NCBI GenBank assembly: GCA_963576565.1
Contig: OY755046.1
Span: forward strand, 72,719,719-72,783,718
DNA: 64,000 nucleotides
Direction: 5' to 3'
DNA from: Aspidapion aeneum
Taxonomy: Eukaryota; Arthropoda; Insecta; Coleoptera; Brentidae
Shown: in pieces, positions 11,539-22,430 of the stretch
Layout of the letters: each line of letters opens with the position of its first letter
Numbering within the stretch: the first letter of the stretch is position 1
Position numbers and translations under genes: made by a program
Notes under the pieces: model-generated
Told to the model about the DNA's origin: nothing
What the model saw: only the letters and a program-made list of their open reading frames with translations
Database searches by the model: none

Positions 11539-12029
11539 CAAAGTTTTGGAAAGTTATCTCTCACATATATAATTTTTGCTTCCCCGAAAATCACCCTAAC
11601 TTACTTTCAACAAAGAGAGATGTATAGGAGTTTATTTTAAATCGACAAGGATAGGATATAGTTGATAAGTTGAAATTTCGTTACATCTGGAAGTAGTTAA
11701 AGTTATACTCGTCGAAATTTACCTGAACTAACGCGAAATAAAAAGAGACTTGGTAAAGTTGATATGGATAGAAAAGAGATGGGTTGAAATAGTTGTTTGG
11801 GGATAACTTTAAATGAATTACGGTTGAAATTGTTCAGAAAGTTTTGAAGTTTGACATAGCAAGCTAAAATATGCGTCATTATACAAGTTAGAGTTACAAC
11901 GGTAAAAAAAAAACTAAAAAAAAACTCATTAAATTTTATGTTCAAAAAACTATTAATAAGACCACTAAAATAGAACCAGTATATTTTTCAATCATAAAAT
12001 TATGTGTGAAAAGGCCAGGGTAGCTATTC
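11539..12029. other. Anonymous AT-rich stretch
   Basis: The 80-codon minus ORF at 11703-11945 is of low complexity and unrecognised. No repeat boundaries seen. Confidence 0.4.
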
Positions 12030-13480
12030 TGGGTCTTGAACGATGTGATAGTTCTCATCCGCAGCCCACGAGAAAGACCGGCCCGGGCGCGGAAATATCA
12101 CGTGACCGTAGGAGGCTCACAAAAAAAACGCCTCACGGCCCGCTGTCATTATAAAACATGTGTGTGTTCAGTTTTGGTATGTTTGTTTACGTCGATTTTT
12201 TTTTATTCGGGCACGAATTTTATGTGAATTTTATCAAAGTTATTAAAATAACGCAGCCCACGAAAAAGACTGTAGTGGGCTGCGTTAAAATAATTAATGG
12301 CTAATGAGTAAATTATAAAAAAAATACCTATAAGATAAACAATGCCGCGAACGTGTAATTAGTGTTGTTCCTTGTCGGTCCAACTATAAAACTGAAACCT
12401 AATATGTTGCAAACGGGAAAGAAGTGGTAAAAGATAAGATCTTGGATAAGATTGATCAAGTAATAGACATCCTTAGTGACATTTTCGATAGTGAGAGTGA
12501 AAAATGTGTTCAGTTGTCATTTCTTATTGAACAATTAGGTCTCTTGAAAAGGTAACCTAAGAATCGAAGATATGGTGGATACACTTTAATGTTGGCTTCA
12601 TCTTTGTTTATCCAGTCATCCAGTGCATACACGTCAATTTACAATTCTAAGGTAATATGTCTTCCGCACCCTCGCAATATTAAAAAACTGATTTGTAATC
12701 TCTCTGGTAGTGTGAAATATTTAAAAAGTAAGATACAGCTTTTAAAAGAACATGGGTTGGTAGTTAACTTACACTTTAATGAAATATATATTAAACTTTG
12801 TGTTGGGTAATTTTTCAAAAAATTATTGACGACCACTACATTCAGTTCATTGAGTGTGAAAACCATCTCACTTATTCACAAAATCACTATTGTTTCTTTT
12901 TAATAAATTATTGTGAAATGTTTTATATTGAAAATTTTTCTTCAGATAACTCTAGCGAGTGTTTTTGTGAAGAAAAACTATTGTCAAAGCTTGAAAAAAT
13001 TAGTTTAAGGGCATGTCAAGTTTTTTAAAATAATTTTATTAAAAAGCACAATGATTTAGTGTCTGCTAATAAATCTTTGAATAAGAACTCAGACAAAGAT
13101 GATGACACTCAAAGAAAAATTAAAAAACTAAAAGCTTAGGTTTGATATGTCCAATTTTGAAAGACTTGTATAGATTTGAAGTTACTAACGATATTATGTA
13201 CCTAATATATGTACCTGAAGATATTAGAGTGCAAATTTTGTATAATTTTTTATTTTATAGATTCAGTTATTTTATCCATAATAGACACATATATCAGCAA
13301 AATACTTTTTTCAATTTTTGCCTGTAAAAGAACAAAAATTTTTTGTTAATTTATTTAAATTGTGTAAAAACATATAATATATTAAGCAATACAATAAGAA
13401 TCCTGGGACTCCTAAGATCACGTGACCGCCGACTTGCTTATAACGCGCCATGGCCGGTCTTTATCGTTGACTGCTTTCCC
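12030..13480 (+). mobile_element. P-element-like (THAP9-type) transposon remnant
   Basis: The ends show inverted similarity: AGAAAGACCGGCC with TCACGTGACC and AGGAG downstream (about 12072-12115), against GGCCGGTCTTTATC and GATCACGTGACC (about 13412-13462) on the right. A transposase-like segment (12420-12810) sits between. The word CGCAGCCCACGA occurs twice near the left end (12060, 12253), the second copy within a perfect hairpin (GCAGCCCAC...GTGGGCTGC, 12253-12287). No target duplication could be fixed. The GC-rich ends differ sharply from the AT-rich body. Confidence 0.5.
12420..12810 (+). pseudogene. P-element-like transposase fragment
   Basis: One frame reads IEQLGLLKR, stop, then NRRYGGYTLMLASSLFIQSS, SAYTSIYNSKVICLPHPRNI and later LLKEHGLVVNLHFNEIYIK. 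The order 'RY....L.L...L...S..AY..', 'LPHP..I..L' and then a hydrophobic strand before 'DEI.IK' is the pattern of P-element/THAP9-type transposases. Here the aspartate expected in the last motif is Asn (FNEIY), so the catalytic core would be dead even without the stops. The THAP DNA-binding domain was not seen. Residual coding-like sequence continues to about 13140 in broken frames. Assignment rests on motif resemblance only. Confidence 0.5.
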
Positions 13481-13680
13481 ATCACCACTTTACCCCCCCC
13501 CCCCCCTTAAATCCGCGCTTGGCAATGACGTCTCGTAATATAAAAATGAACGACCAAGAAATCTCAACGCTAGCGCAGAATTACTGTGAAACCTCCTATA
13601 AGCGGACACTCACGGTTTCGTCGACTTTGTCCGCTTATTGGAGGTGTCCGCTTATGAGAGAGGACTGCGAAATTTTAATA

Positions 13681-14435
13681 TACAGGGTGTTTCCTAATTG
13701 AATGTCAATATTTACGGGGGTAATTTTTGGGCCCATTTTAAGAAAAAAAACTTCATATGAACATATGTCCTAAACGTCTGATCTTTTGAGATACAGGGTG
13801 GTAAAGTTTTCAAAAATAAATAATTTATTATTAATATCTATAATACCAAGTGAAGTGTGGTTTTTAAATCTGTATTCAATTATGAACAAATTTGATCTCT
13901 TGAATTTTTTTAGTCCGACGCACGGGTTTCATCTAAAAAAATAAAATCTACGTGTCTCTGCATGATGATATTGTCATATTAACGATATTGTTATGATCAT
14001 GCAGAAAAACGGTTTTTATTTTTTTAAGCGAAAACCGTGCATCGGATTGAAAAAAATTAAGTGATCAACTTTGGTTAGAAATGACTGGGGATTTCAAAAA
14101 TAATTTTTATTTCAGGAAAAATCAGTGGCGTGCCCTCAATATCTGCCAAAATAGGCAGGTCAGATTACGTACGAACGCCACTGATGGAAATTAAAAAAAA
14201 GTGATACATTAAAAAATGCCTCTTGATTCATAGTATATGTATGACAAATTTCATTAAAATATCTGAAGTGGTATTGTAAATATTAATAATAAATGATTTA
14301 TTTTTGAAAACTTTACCACCCTGTATCTCAAAAGGTAAGACGTTTAGGATATATGTTCATATGAAGTTTTTTCGTAAAATGGGCCCAAAAATCACCCCCC
14401 ATAAATATTGATATTCAATTAAGAAACACCCTGTA
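13681..14435. mobile_element. Palindromic mariner-type MITE (TACAGGGTG ends) nested in the Tigger-like element
   Basis: The ends TACAGGGTGTTTC and GAAACACCCTGTA are flanked by TA. The arms match over about 165 bp (13681-13860 against 14270-14435), and most of the interior continues the palindrome, with a central hairpin at about 13963-14005 (CTGCATGAT... / ...ATCATGCAG). The 46.2-kb copy of the host sequence lacks it (AAAATTTCGCAG runs on without interruption), which confirms insertion. A CAGTGGCG...CGCCACTG pair at 14127-14184 may be a further tiny hAT-like insert. Confidence 0.85.
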
Positions 14436-14457
14436 TATTAAACCTAAAATAGATGTT

Positions 14458-14604
14458 TTATTTGCTAAATTTAAAAATATATGCTTGAGTTTTTACGATA
14501 TTAAATTTTTCAGCGATCTTTCGTGCTGATAGATGTTCTTTTTCCGAAACGTTAACAATTTCCATTTTTTTACGTAAACCAAGAACTTTTTTACTAGGCG
14601 CCAT
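14458..14604 (-). pseudogene. N-terminal helix-turn-helix remnant of a pogo/Tigger transposase (48 aa)
   Basis: The minus-strand ATG at 14604 opens a frame reading MAPSKKVLGLRKKMEIVNV, then SEKEHLSARKIAEKFNIVK and TQAYIFKFSK before a stop. The K/R-rich start, 'ARKIAEKFNI.KTQ' recognition-helix pattern and position just inside the TIR fit the psq/CENP-B-type DNA-binding domain at the start of Tigger transposases, which binds the transposon ends. The second HTH domain and the DDE catalytic domain are missing, so this is a deletion derivative. Confidence 0.72.
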
Positions 14605-14992
14605 TTCAAAGAGATCTATACTACTACTTAACTAAGCAATAAAAATAAAACACAGCGGTCCCGCCGAACAAACTATGTTGTAAATACGACAGAAGTATTT
14701 AGTCTCCGCATTAAAACGGAAAGAGGTAATTCTCCGGCTGCAGAGTGCGTTGTTGCCAACATACTACATAATATTTATGCCCATGTCGTGCAGCGCTCCG
14801 TCTCGTTGTCAGAGGTTCGCGTCCGGTTAAGGGAAGTTTCAGAATTTTTTAACAAAAAACAATTGTCCGCGTCCGGTTATTAGAGTGTCTGGTTATAAGA
14901 GTGAATTTAGGGAAAAGCTTGGTTCCAACAAATATGTCCGCCTAAAGGGAGTGTCCGCTTAATAGAGGTGTCCCCAAGGAGAGGTTTCACTG

Positions 14993-15685
14993 TAATGTAA
15001 AATAACTGAAAACAAGGGTTGCTTTAACACGATTTTTTTTAATTAACGCATACCAGACTTATCAAAACGCATTATAATAAGTAATGTAAAATTTTCATAT
15101 CAGAAACGACACAAGTAAAAGAGTTATTAACTGCAAATTCGTGTTAAACCCTTATAAATCCTGCTCATTTTCAACCGTTGTTCACAGCATTACACCACCA
15201 TATTTTTCCTCTTATCAAATGAATTTTATTAACTTTACTCAAATAATATACACTACAGTCTTTGCTAAAGGCCCCTTGACACAGCGCGGGCGGCATATTT
15301 GTAAACGACGTCCATGATTGCGATTCGGTTGTAGCCCGAACGCTGCCGTAACCGTGTCAATGAAGCCCTATTCTACATTGACACGGTTCGGTTACGTTGG
15401 CGATCGATTGACAACGGTTAGGTTTCACATTCTCTAAGATCCCGGGAAAGAGGTCAGGAGAGTATGTTTTAAAAAAATATATGTATGTTAGAAATTTACG
15501 AATTCTTTCTTAAGAAAAATTGTGGTTCTGAAATCCAGACTGATTTTTAACGAACATTTTTGCGATCACGGGTGTTAGTTACCCAAGCGATTTACCATAT
15601 CGTCTGCTATTTACCAGAGATGTTCGGGCGAAAGCCGACTGGCGATCCTGGGTGTTGTATACAAATATGCGCGCGGTGTGGTGGT
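14993..15685. other. Unassigned stretch with short inverted and direct words
   Basis: The CCTTGACACAGCG segment near 15275 and TTGACACGGTT near 15377 suggest a decayed palindrome around 15270-15450. CGATCACGGGTGTTAGTTAC near 15562 and CGATCCTGGGTGTTGTATAC near 15642 form an imperfect direct repeat about 80 bp apart. No coding sequence recognised. Confidence 0.35.
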
Positions 15686-16425
15686 GGTGTAGTCCCAAAC
15701 CAAATATTAAAAACTCAGATTGAAAAAAATATCCTAATAAATAATATTTAACCAAGTCTTCACTATTTTTCAAAAAATTGATAAAACTTAAGTTTGCAGT
15801 CATATTTTTGAAAATCCTAATTTACATCTTCCCGGAAAATTTTACAATTTTAAACGTGCTCCATTTTTAATAACACAATATTTGTGAATACCACCGGTTA
15901 ATTTCTAGAGAAAGAGACGGCCCTGGATATCTAATTTACTTGTGAGGGTGACAAGTTGTGACAGATAATGTCAACTTTAGTTTGGTTTAAGTTATAGATC
16001 TTTTTATTTTCGGCAGAAAATTAGTTTTTTTCGGAGAAATCAAAAAGGAACGCTTCAATTATCATTCCTCTGGTAAGTAAATATTCGACTGATATCAATA
16101 GTATAATTTTTTTGTTGATTGTTTTAAAATTATAAGTATAGGAACTTTGTTTATATAAAACTTAAGTTAAGTAGTCTAAATAGATTTTGATTTAAATTGG
16201 AAAACCATTAAAAAACTCATTCCTCTGGTACTCATCCCTCTGGAATTTTTATGCAATAATTCCAAAAATTCGGGAAAATAAATGTTCCTTAGCTTACACC
16301 TAATTAGTTACATAAATTTAACAAAACAAAATTATTTACTGTGCTGTACTGTTATTTAAAGGCAATGACCAAAAATGATATCCATCTAGCCCACTTTTGG
16401 TAGAATCATCCAGATAATAAAAAGA
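15686..16425 (+). repeat. Dispersed repeat R, copy 1 (truncated at its left side)
   Basis: It matches 55567-56295 in reverse over its whole length at high identity. Characteristic words are CATTCCTCTGG (about 16064, 16218 and a CATCCCTCTGG variant near 16233) and GGTAGAATCATCCA at the right end. Copy 2 extends further and has inverted ends, so copy 1 has lost its left terminus at 15686. Non-coding. Confidence 0.85.
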
Positions 16426-16562
16426 ACTAGACAATCATGTCGTAAGGGAAGATTTAACTTTTTTTAAATAAATTAATTAAAAATACTGTTTGTTATCTAG
16501 TTTTGGGAAGGCACTGCCCCTTTGCCCTCCCTGTAGCAACCGCCACTGCACACATGCTCTAT

Positions 16563-18998
16563 CAGGGCTATCAAAACGGACGGGCCACGATCCTCCACTT
16601 TCTTGACGTCACATCCGGGGCTGATTTTTTTTGATGGTCACGTTACGACACAGCTGATTGTCTTTAAAAAATTGAAGTTGGAATGACGGTTCATGAATAT
16701 TTGATTTTTTTTTAAAGTCATTTTTGAGATTGTTTTTACTTTATTCTAGCAAAACAATTTTTTGTAAATGTATAGTAATCCTTAATTTTTCATAGCCGCT
16801 TCATTAGCTCACACAAAAATTAAATTTAAAGCAGAAGCAAATGTGACAATCACAGATGACAAAGTCAAATACATGTCAAATATAACAGTTGGCATTTGGT
16901 ACATGGCGGGTAATTTGAATTCAAAATAAGGAATGCTAAATCTTGAAGATTTTAACCTTTTAATCATGTTGCTTCCTTACAAACCTTTGGTGGAATATCG
17001 GGATGGTGTCTGAGAATATTTCACTGAAATTTTGCGGAAATCTGTAGTGCCATTTTGAAAATACCATAAAAAAACCTTTGACCTCCCATAAGACCCAATG
17101 TAAAATTCAGCCCCGGGAGAACAGCTGATTTTTTCAGGGTCGTGGCCTCTATTTTTGTGTTGGCCTTGGCTCTATCTATGTATATTTTTAAACCAGGAAT
17201 AAAACGGAGTTGCTGTATTAGGTTTAACCATAAATACGTGGGAGTTTTATTTATAAAACCCACCATCACAAAACTTTTTATCGTCGAGTTGATTTTTAAC
17301 AAAAATCGACACCACTTTTGGGCGTTGCTTTGTCGTGTAATTTGTTCTGTTTGACAATTTTACAACACTCTACCGTACCTTAAATTCAATTTGTGAAGTT
17401 CTTTTTTATTTTTCAAAAAGGAATCTATATAGTAGGTGTACATAATTGGTTTTTATTCTTGGTTGCACAGTATTTGTTTAACCGCGGTCGTAACTTAGTG
17501 TAATTCAGGGCTTGAACAAAACCACTGAACTGCAGGAAAATAGAGTGCTACTACTACTACTACTACTATGACGTCGGTTTAGAATGTTTTTCTATGTTGT
17601 CCGACGCCTATTCTCCACCTCCTTCGATCCTGATAATCATCTTCTGTCAGTTTTTTTGACTGTTGCCATTCCAGTTTAGGACGCCTTCTTTTTCTGCGCC
17701 CTTTTGGTTGCCATTCTAGGACCTGCTTTGGTAATTCTTCGTCTTTCATCCGTTGTGCATGGCCGTACCATATCAGTTGTCTTTTAGTGATATTATCCGT
17801 TATGCTTCCCTCGATTCTCATTCTTTCTTTTATGGTTCTTAATTCTTATATGATCTGTTCTAGATATTCTCATTGATCTTCTTATTGCATCCATTTCAAC
17901 ACTTTCAATTTTTGTTTTGTATTTTTCTGTTACGCGACAAGTCTCTATTCCATAGAACAGTGTGCTTTTCACCATTGTTTCATATATGTTAAATTTTACA
18001 TTCTTTTTTTATCTCTTTACTCCATAAAATACTGTTAAGATATCCAACAACCTTTTTTGCTTTTACTATTCTTTTTTCCAGTTCTTTATAGTCTGTTTCT
18101 GTCTTATCAAATGTAATACCCAAGTATACTTATTCATTGCACTTGATTCGTTTCCAATACATCTGTGTGTTGTCCACGTTCACTGCTAACCCCCACTTTT
18201 GGTATTCTTTCGTTAACTTTCTCTTCATATACTCTATGTCTTCTCTATCATTAACTACTTCTTTATCATTAACTACAATTACTTATATTTTTTTTAAAAA
18301 TTATGCGACATCTGCAGCGACTGTAGATTTTTTTGCAAGAGCTTCCTAATTTTTATTTCTACGTGACTGTGGCATGTTAGAGGTATAGCCAAGGCCAACA
18401 CAAAAATAGAGGCCACGACCCTGAAAAAATCAGCTCTTCTCCCGGGGCTGAATTTTACATTGGGTCTTATGGGAGGTCAGATGTTTTTTATGATATTTTC
18501 AAAATGGCACTACAGATTTCCGCAAAATTTCAGTGAAATATTCTCAGACACCATCCCGATATTCCACCAAAGGTTTGTAAGGAAGCAACATGATTAAAAG
18601 GTTAAAATCTCAAGATTTAGCATTCCTTATTTTGAATTCAAATTACCCGCCATGTACCACATGCCAACTGTTATATTTGACATGTATTTGACTTTGTCAT
18701 ATGTGATTGTCACATTCGCTTCTGCTTTAAACTTAATTTTTGTGTGAGCTAATGAAGCGGCTATGAAAAATTAGGGCTTACTATACATTTAAAAAAAATT
18801 GTTCTGCCAGAATAAAGTAAAAACAATCTCAAAAACGGCTTTATTTAACAAAAAATCAAATATCCATGAACCGTCATTCTAACTTCAAAATTTTAAAGAC
18901 AATCAGCTGTGTCGTAACGTGACCATCAAAAAAAAATCAGCCCCGGATGTGACGTCAACAAAGTGGAGGATCGTGGTCCGTCCATTTTGATAGCCCTG
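16563..18998. mobile_element. 2.4-kb foldback element with arms of about 610 bp
   Basis: It starts CAGGGCTATCAAAACGGACG at 16563 and ends with the reverse complement (one or two differences) at 18998. The arms run 16563-17176 and 18384-18998 and share long words such as CCACGATCCTCCACTTT, GTGACGTC-type sequence, and TCAGGGTCGTGGCCTCTATT. The centre (17177-18383) contains an antisense LINE-X fragment. No obvious direct target duplication flanks it. Arms this long would form a large hairpin. Confidence 0.85.
17570..18300 (-). pseudogene. LINE-X copy D, antisense 3' portion inside the foldback
   Basis: The minus strand reads MVKSTLFYGIETCRVTEKYK and MDAIRRSMRISRTDHIR, then YGHAQRMKDEELPKQVLEW, a GRRKRRRPKLEW segment, and RRRWRIGVGQHRKTF. 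The upstream RT core is reduced to a few antisense words near 18150-18290. A CTA trinucleotide run (17549-17569) flanks its 3' end. It is frameshifted and dead. Confidence 0.8.
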
Positions 18999-19872
18999 GT
19001 ATAGCATATAGAAAAAGCTATACTGACCATAGGGTAGCCTGCCTAGATGTGGTATATCAAATGCACATAAGTACCTATGTAGTTTTTAACTTCTAATCAC
19101 TTTATGCTGCACTTACAGATTTAGTAAAATTATATGTAGCATGTTCTCACTTTCTTGAATTACAGTGATTCTGAAGGCCGTACCTAGGAAGGGGATCAAG
19201 GGTAATTAAAATTGCCCAATACGTATGCAATTTTTTTTTGGAATTTTTTTAATCCTTCTTTGAATTTTTTTCTTGTTTACGGCCCTGACGGTTCTTAAAT
19301 AACAAAAGGTCACAAACTATATATACCTACCAAAGTACAAGCTACAAAATTTGATTTTCTTAACTTCTTAGAAGTATCACGATCTATATTCACAAATACT
19401 TTGTGAATATTAAGGCTTTGTATAATATGTAGGTAATTTTACAAATATTTTGTAAAATACAAATAAATAAATGCAGTCCTTGTACTGTATATAACTACTG
19501 AATTGCCATCATTGTTGTAAAATGTAGATCAGTGGCGCAAAAAATTTACATGTAGATGGTAAGTCGCGATAGTGCCTAAAATATATTGTATTGCCGACAT
19601 TTTACAAGTTTAAAAGTAAAAAGAAAATACGTCGCGAGCTTGGTATAAATATTTATAGGGAATTTACTTAGGAGGGTTTGGTGGCCCCGATTTAAAACAA
19701 TTTATACTTTGCTCCGTTTATAAACTTTGTTGATTTTTGTTTACCTACTATGTATTATAAAGCTCTGAGGTTTGCATATGCCGATATACATACATACACC
19801 GGATGTTTAAAAATACGAACTTTATACAATATTCAGTTTAATGCAGTTTTGCTTTTACATCTGCCTAGAACT
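18999..19872. other. Anonymous AT-rich stretch
   Basis: No ORF over 60 codons and no repeat partner in the window. A small hairpin TTCACAAATACTTTGTGAA is at 19390-19408. Confidence 0.4.
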
Positions 19873-19993
19873 CAAGCGCGGATCTGGGTCAAAATCTAGG
19901 TGGGGGTAATAATATTTTTTTTTCTAGGGGGGGTAATTTTTCTGTTTTTCATTTAATTAATAGGAAAAGGTGCATATATCAAATCCGCGCTTG
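19873..19993. mobile_element. 121-bp hAT-like MITE (CAAGCGCGGAT ends)
   Basis: Ends CAAGCGCGGATCTG and AAATCCGCGCTTG are inverted. Flanks CTAGAACT (19865-19872) and GTAGAACT (19994-20001) form an 8-bp duplication with one difference. The interior holds poly-G/T tracts. A single end of the same family, AAATCCGCGCTTGG, is at 13509. Confidence 0.78.
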
Positions 19994-20045
19994 GTAGAAC
20001 TTGCCGATCAAACTACATCTATAAAACTAATGAATTTTTAATATA

Positions 20046-20936
20046 ATACTACTATGTCGGGCTAGAACGTTTTGGTTTTTCTACGTTGTCCGACGCCTAT
20101 TCTTCACCTCCTTCGAAGACAAGACAATCATCTTCTGTCAGGTTTTTTTGACTCATTGATCTTTGGATTGACTGTTGCCATTCTAGCTTAGAACGCCCTC
20201 GTTTTCTACGCCCTATTGGTTGCCATTCTAGGACCTGCTTTGGTAATCTTTCGTCGTTCATCCGTTGTACAAATACACACATCCTATGCTAATAAACAAG
20301 AAATCAGCTAAAAAAAGAAATGTATGTATCCAAAAAACGTGTATGGCTTCGTCCGTTTATCGGCCAATATTCCAAATAGTTATTAATTTCAATAGCAAAA
20401 ATTGCATTGCACAAAAGTGCACAGCGACAGCCGATCGACGTGGAGTCGAGGAAATGATGACGAAATGCGCGCGATACGATGTTCAATAATTCATTCATTT
20501 ATAAACCTCGCCCGGTATTGGAATTCTCATCCAAGCTCTTCTGAAAACGGCAGCGGCCATTCATTAAGTCCCCGACTGTACATGGCCGTACCATATTAGT
20601 TGATTTTTAGTAATGTCATCCGTTATGCTTCCCTCGATTCCCATTCTTTCTTTTATGATCTTATTCCTTATGTGATCTGTTCTAGATATTTTAATTGATA
20701 TTCTTATTGCATTCATTTCGACACTTTCCATGTTTGTTTTGTATTTTTCTGTTACGCGACAAGTCGCTATTCCATACAACAGCGTGCTTTTCACCATCGT
20801 TTCTTATATGTTAAATTTTACATTCTTTTTTACCGCCCTATAAAATACTGTTAAGACATCCAAAAACCTTTTTTGCTTTTACCATTCTTTTTTCCAATTC
20901 TTTATAGTCTTTTCCTGTCTTATATGCAGTTTCTTC
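20046..20936 (-). pseudogene. LINE-X copy E, antisense, split by a TA-flanked insertion
   Basis: The minus strand contains STLLYGIATCRVTEKYKTNM, MNAIRISIKISRTDHIRNK and LIWYGHV upstream of the insert, and RMNDERLPKQVLEWQPIG with SIQRSMSQKNLTEDD downstream of it. The insert at 20270-20578 cuts the sequence exactly at GTTGTA/TACATGG, which is continuous in other copies. RT core absent. Confidence 0.85.
20270..20578. mobile_element. 309-bp Tc1/mariner-like MITE inserted in LINE-X copy E
   Basis: LINE-X reads CCGTTGTACATGGCCGTACC when uninterrupted; here it stops at TTGTA and resumes at TACATGG, giving a TA duplication (20268-20269, 20579-20580). TGTAC is an alternative because the bases are ambiguous. 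The right end ...AAGTCCCCGACTG and the adjacent 150 bp are nearly identical to 43375-43562, and the end is found inverted at 40493. The left end here (CAAATACACACA) does not mirror the right, so the copy is probably deleted on that side. Confidence 0.75.
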
Positions 20937-22048
20937 TTCAAGATGAATAACACACATCAAAAGGAAAAAAAATGTCCAAACCGAATGGGGGTAAAAATAA
21001 AATATGATGGATACACTCCAAGTAAACAATTTTTGTAAATGTCTCATACACGGAAGCTCCTACTAGGTCTTTTTCTCGCCCTTGTAGTTTTAAAGAAAAT
21101 TCGAAATCCCAGAAATTCATTATAAGGGCAGATATTTCAATTCTGTTGAAACTTGTTGCAGAAATCTCGAATCCGACTCGTAGGACCAAAAATTTTACGT
21201 CATTTTATTACCAGAATCAACTTTTTGTAGAGAAGTTTTAACGAAATTAAAATATCTGCACTGATAACAAAGATATGACCTATTTTTAGAATTCCGAATT
21301 TTTGAATTTTCCCTCGTATTTCCAAAACTACAAGAGCTAGAAAAAAACTTTTGTCATATTTCTTTAGGTCTCGAAATTTGAGGACAGTAATGTGAAGTCC
21401 CCAATTATCCATCTTTTACAATAAGTGAGTTTCCCATTCAATTCCATCAAAAATGTGACACCCCCGGTACACTAGTTTACCTGAAAATTTCATGAAAATC
21501 GAATCAGCGGTTTAGGAGATTGCTAAAATACAACAACACATTTTCGGCGGTAACTAAAAAATTTTTTTTTTGTCGGAAACAATACCTTAGCCATTTCTGC
21601 GCGTAAGAAAGGTAAAAATGTTATGTAAATGACGTTTTTTCTGAATCTAAGCTCAGGCGCATTTCTTATTAAAACATCAATACAACATAAATTTTATTGT
21701 TTATTGCATTTTATTACTTAGTTATTTAAATAATAAATTAAGAAATAAATGGCCTATTCCACCATCAGTAGATTCCAGTAATTTTTTATAATGGTTTAAG
21801 TTAATCACGATTTCAATTTTTTTCTAAAAGATTTTCAATTGAACCTTGACTTTTGACATTTTTACCAATTACCATAAATAAAAAACAATTATAAAATATA
21901 TCTTGATTGTTGAGCAATCAACATCTATAAAGTAGGTAAATACCATGTATCTATGTAACGCTCTCTCTAACTATTATGAAATTGGGCTTAAGGAAAAATA
22001 TGTATGATTTATATAAGTCTAGGTAATGTGTGGCTCAGTGATCCCTCA
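20937..22048. other. Non-coding AT-rich stretch with a recurring CCGATT motif
   Basis: Around 21480-21530 the minus strand reads TCCTAAACCGCTGATTCGAT followed by TTTCATGAAATTTTCAGGT, a block also seen at 46746-46790. Just beyond it, both loci carry an imperfect GCGCAG..ATGGCTA-type word (21590-21610; 46610-46630), so 20950-21640 and 46600-46860 may be two diverged copies of one repeat. No gene. Confidence 0.45.
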
Positions 22049-22428
22049 CATAACATAACATAACATAACATAACATAACATAACATAACATAACATAACA
22101 TAACATAACATAACATAACATAACATAACATAACATAACATAACATAACATAACATAACATAACATAACATAACATAACATAACATAACATAACATAACA
22201 TAACATAACATAACATAACATAACATAACATAACATAACATAACATAACATAACATAACATAACATAACATAACATAACATAACATAACATAACATAACA
22301 TAACATAACATAACATAACATAACATAACATAACATAACATAACATAACATAACATAACATAACATAACATAACATAACATAACATAACATAACATAACA
22401 TAACATAACATAACATAACATAACATAA
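22049..22428. repeat. (CATAA)n pentamer array, equal to (TTATG)n, about 76 units
   Basis: Essentially perfect 5-bp array. On the minus strand the unit is TTATG, one base from the insect telomere repeat TTAGG. It changes abruptly, through one AGTAA unit, into the next array. The long Met-Leu-Cys-Tyr-Val ORFs across it are artefacts. Confidence 0.97.
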
Positions 22429-22430
22429 AG

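Larger units (their letters stand above)
13584..14992 (-). mobile_element. pogo/Tigger-like element with TA target duplication, deletion derivative
   Basis: Ends are CTGTGAAACCTCC on the left (13584) and GGAGAGGTTTCACTG on the right (to 14992), each flanked by TA. Near both ends are repeated AAGCGGACA / GTCCGCTTA words (about 13599-13660 and 14865-14965), a common layout for Tigger-type subterminal repeats. The transposase would be read on the minus strand from 14604, but only its first 48 codons remain. A second MITE occupies 13681-14435. A fragment of the same family's 3' end is at 46185-46293. Confidence 0.8.

Noticed and set aside
14127..14184. Tiny hAT element with CAGTGGCG / CGCCACTG ends
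   Set aside because: The ends are right but the flanking octamers (GGAAAAAT and ATGGAAAT) do not match as a target duplication, so it is only mentioned under the host MITE.
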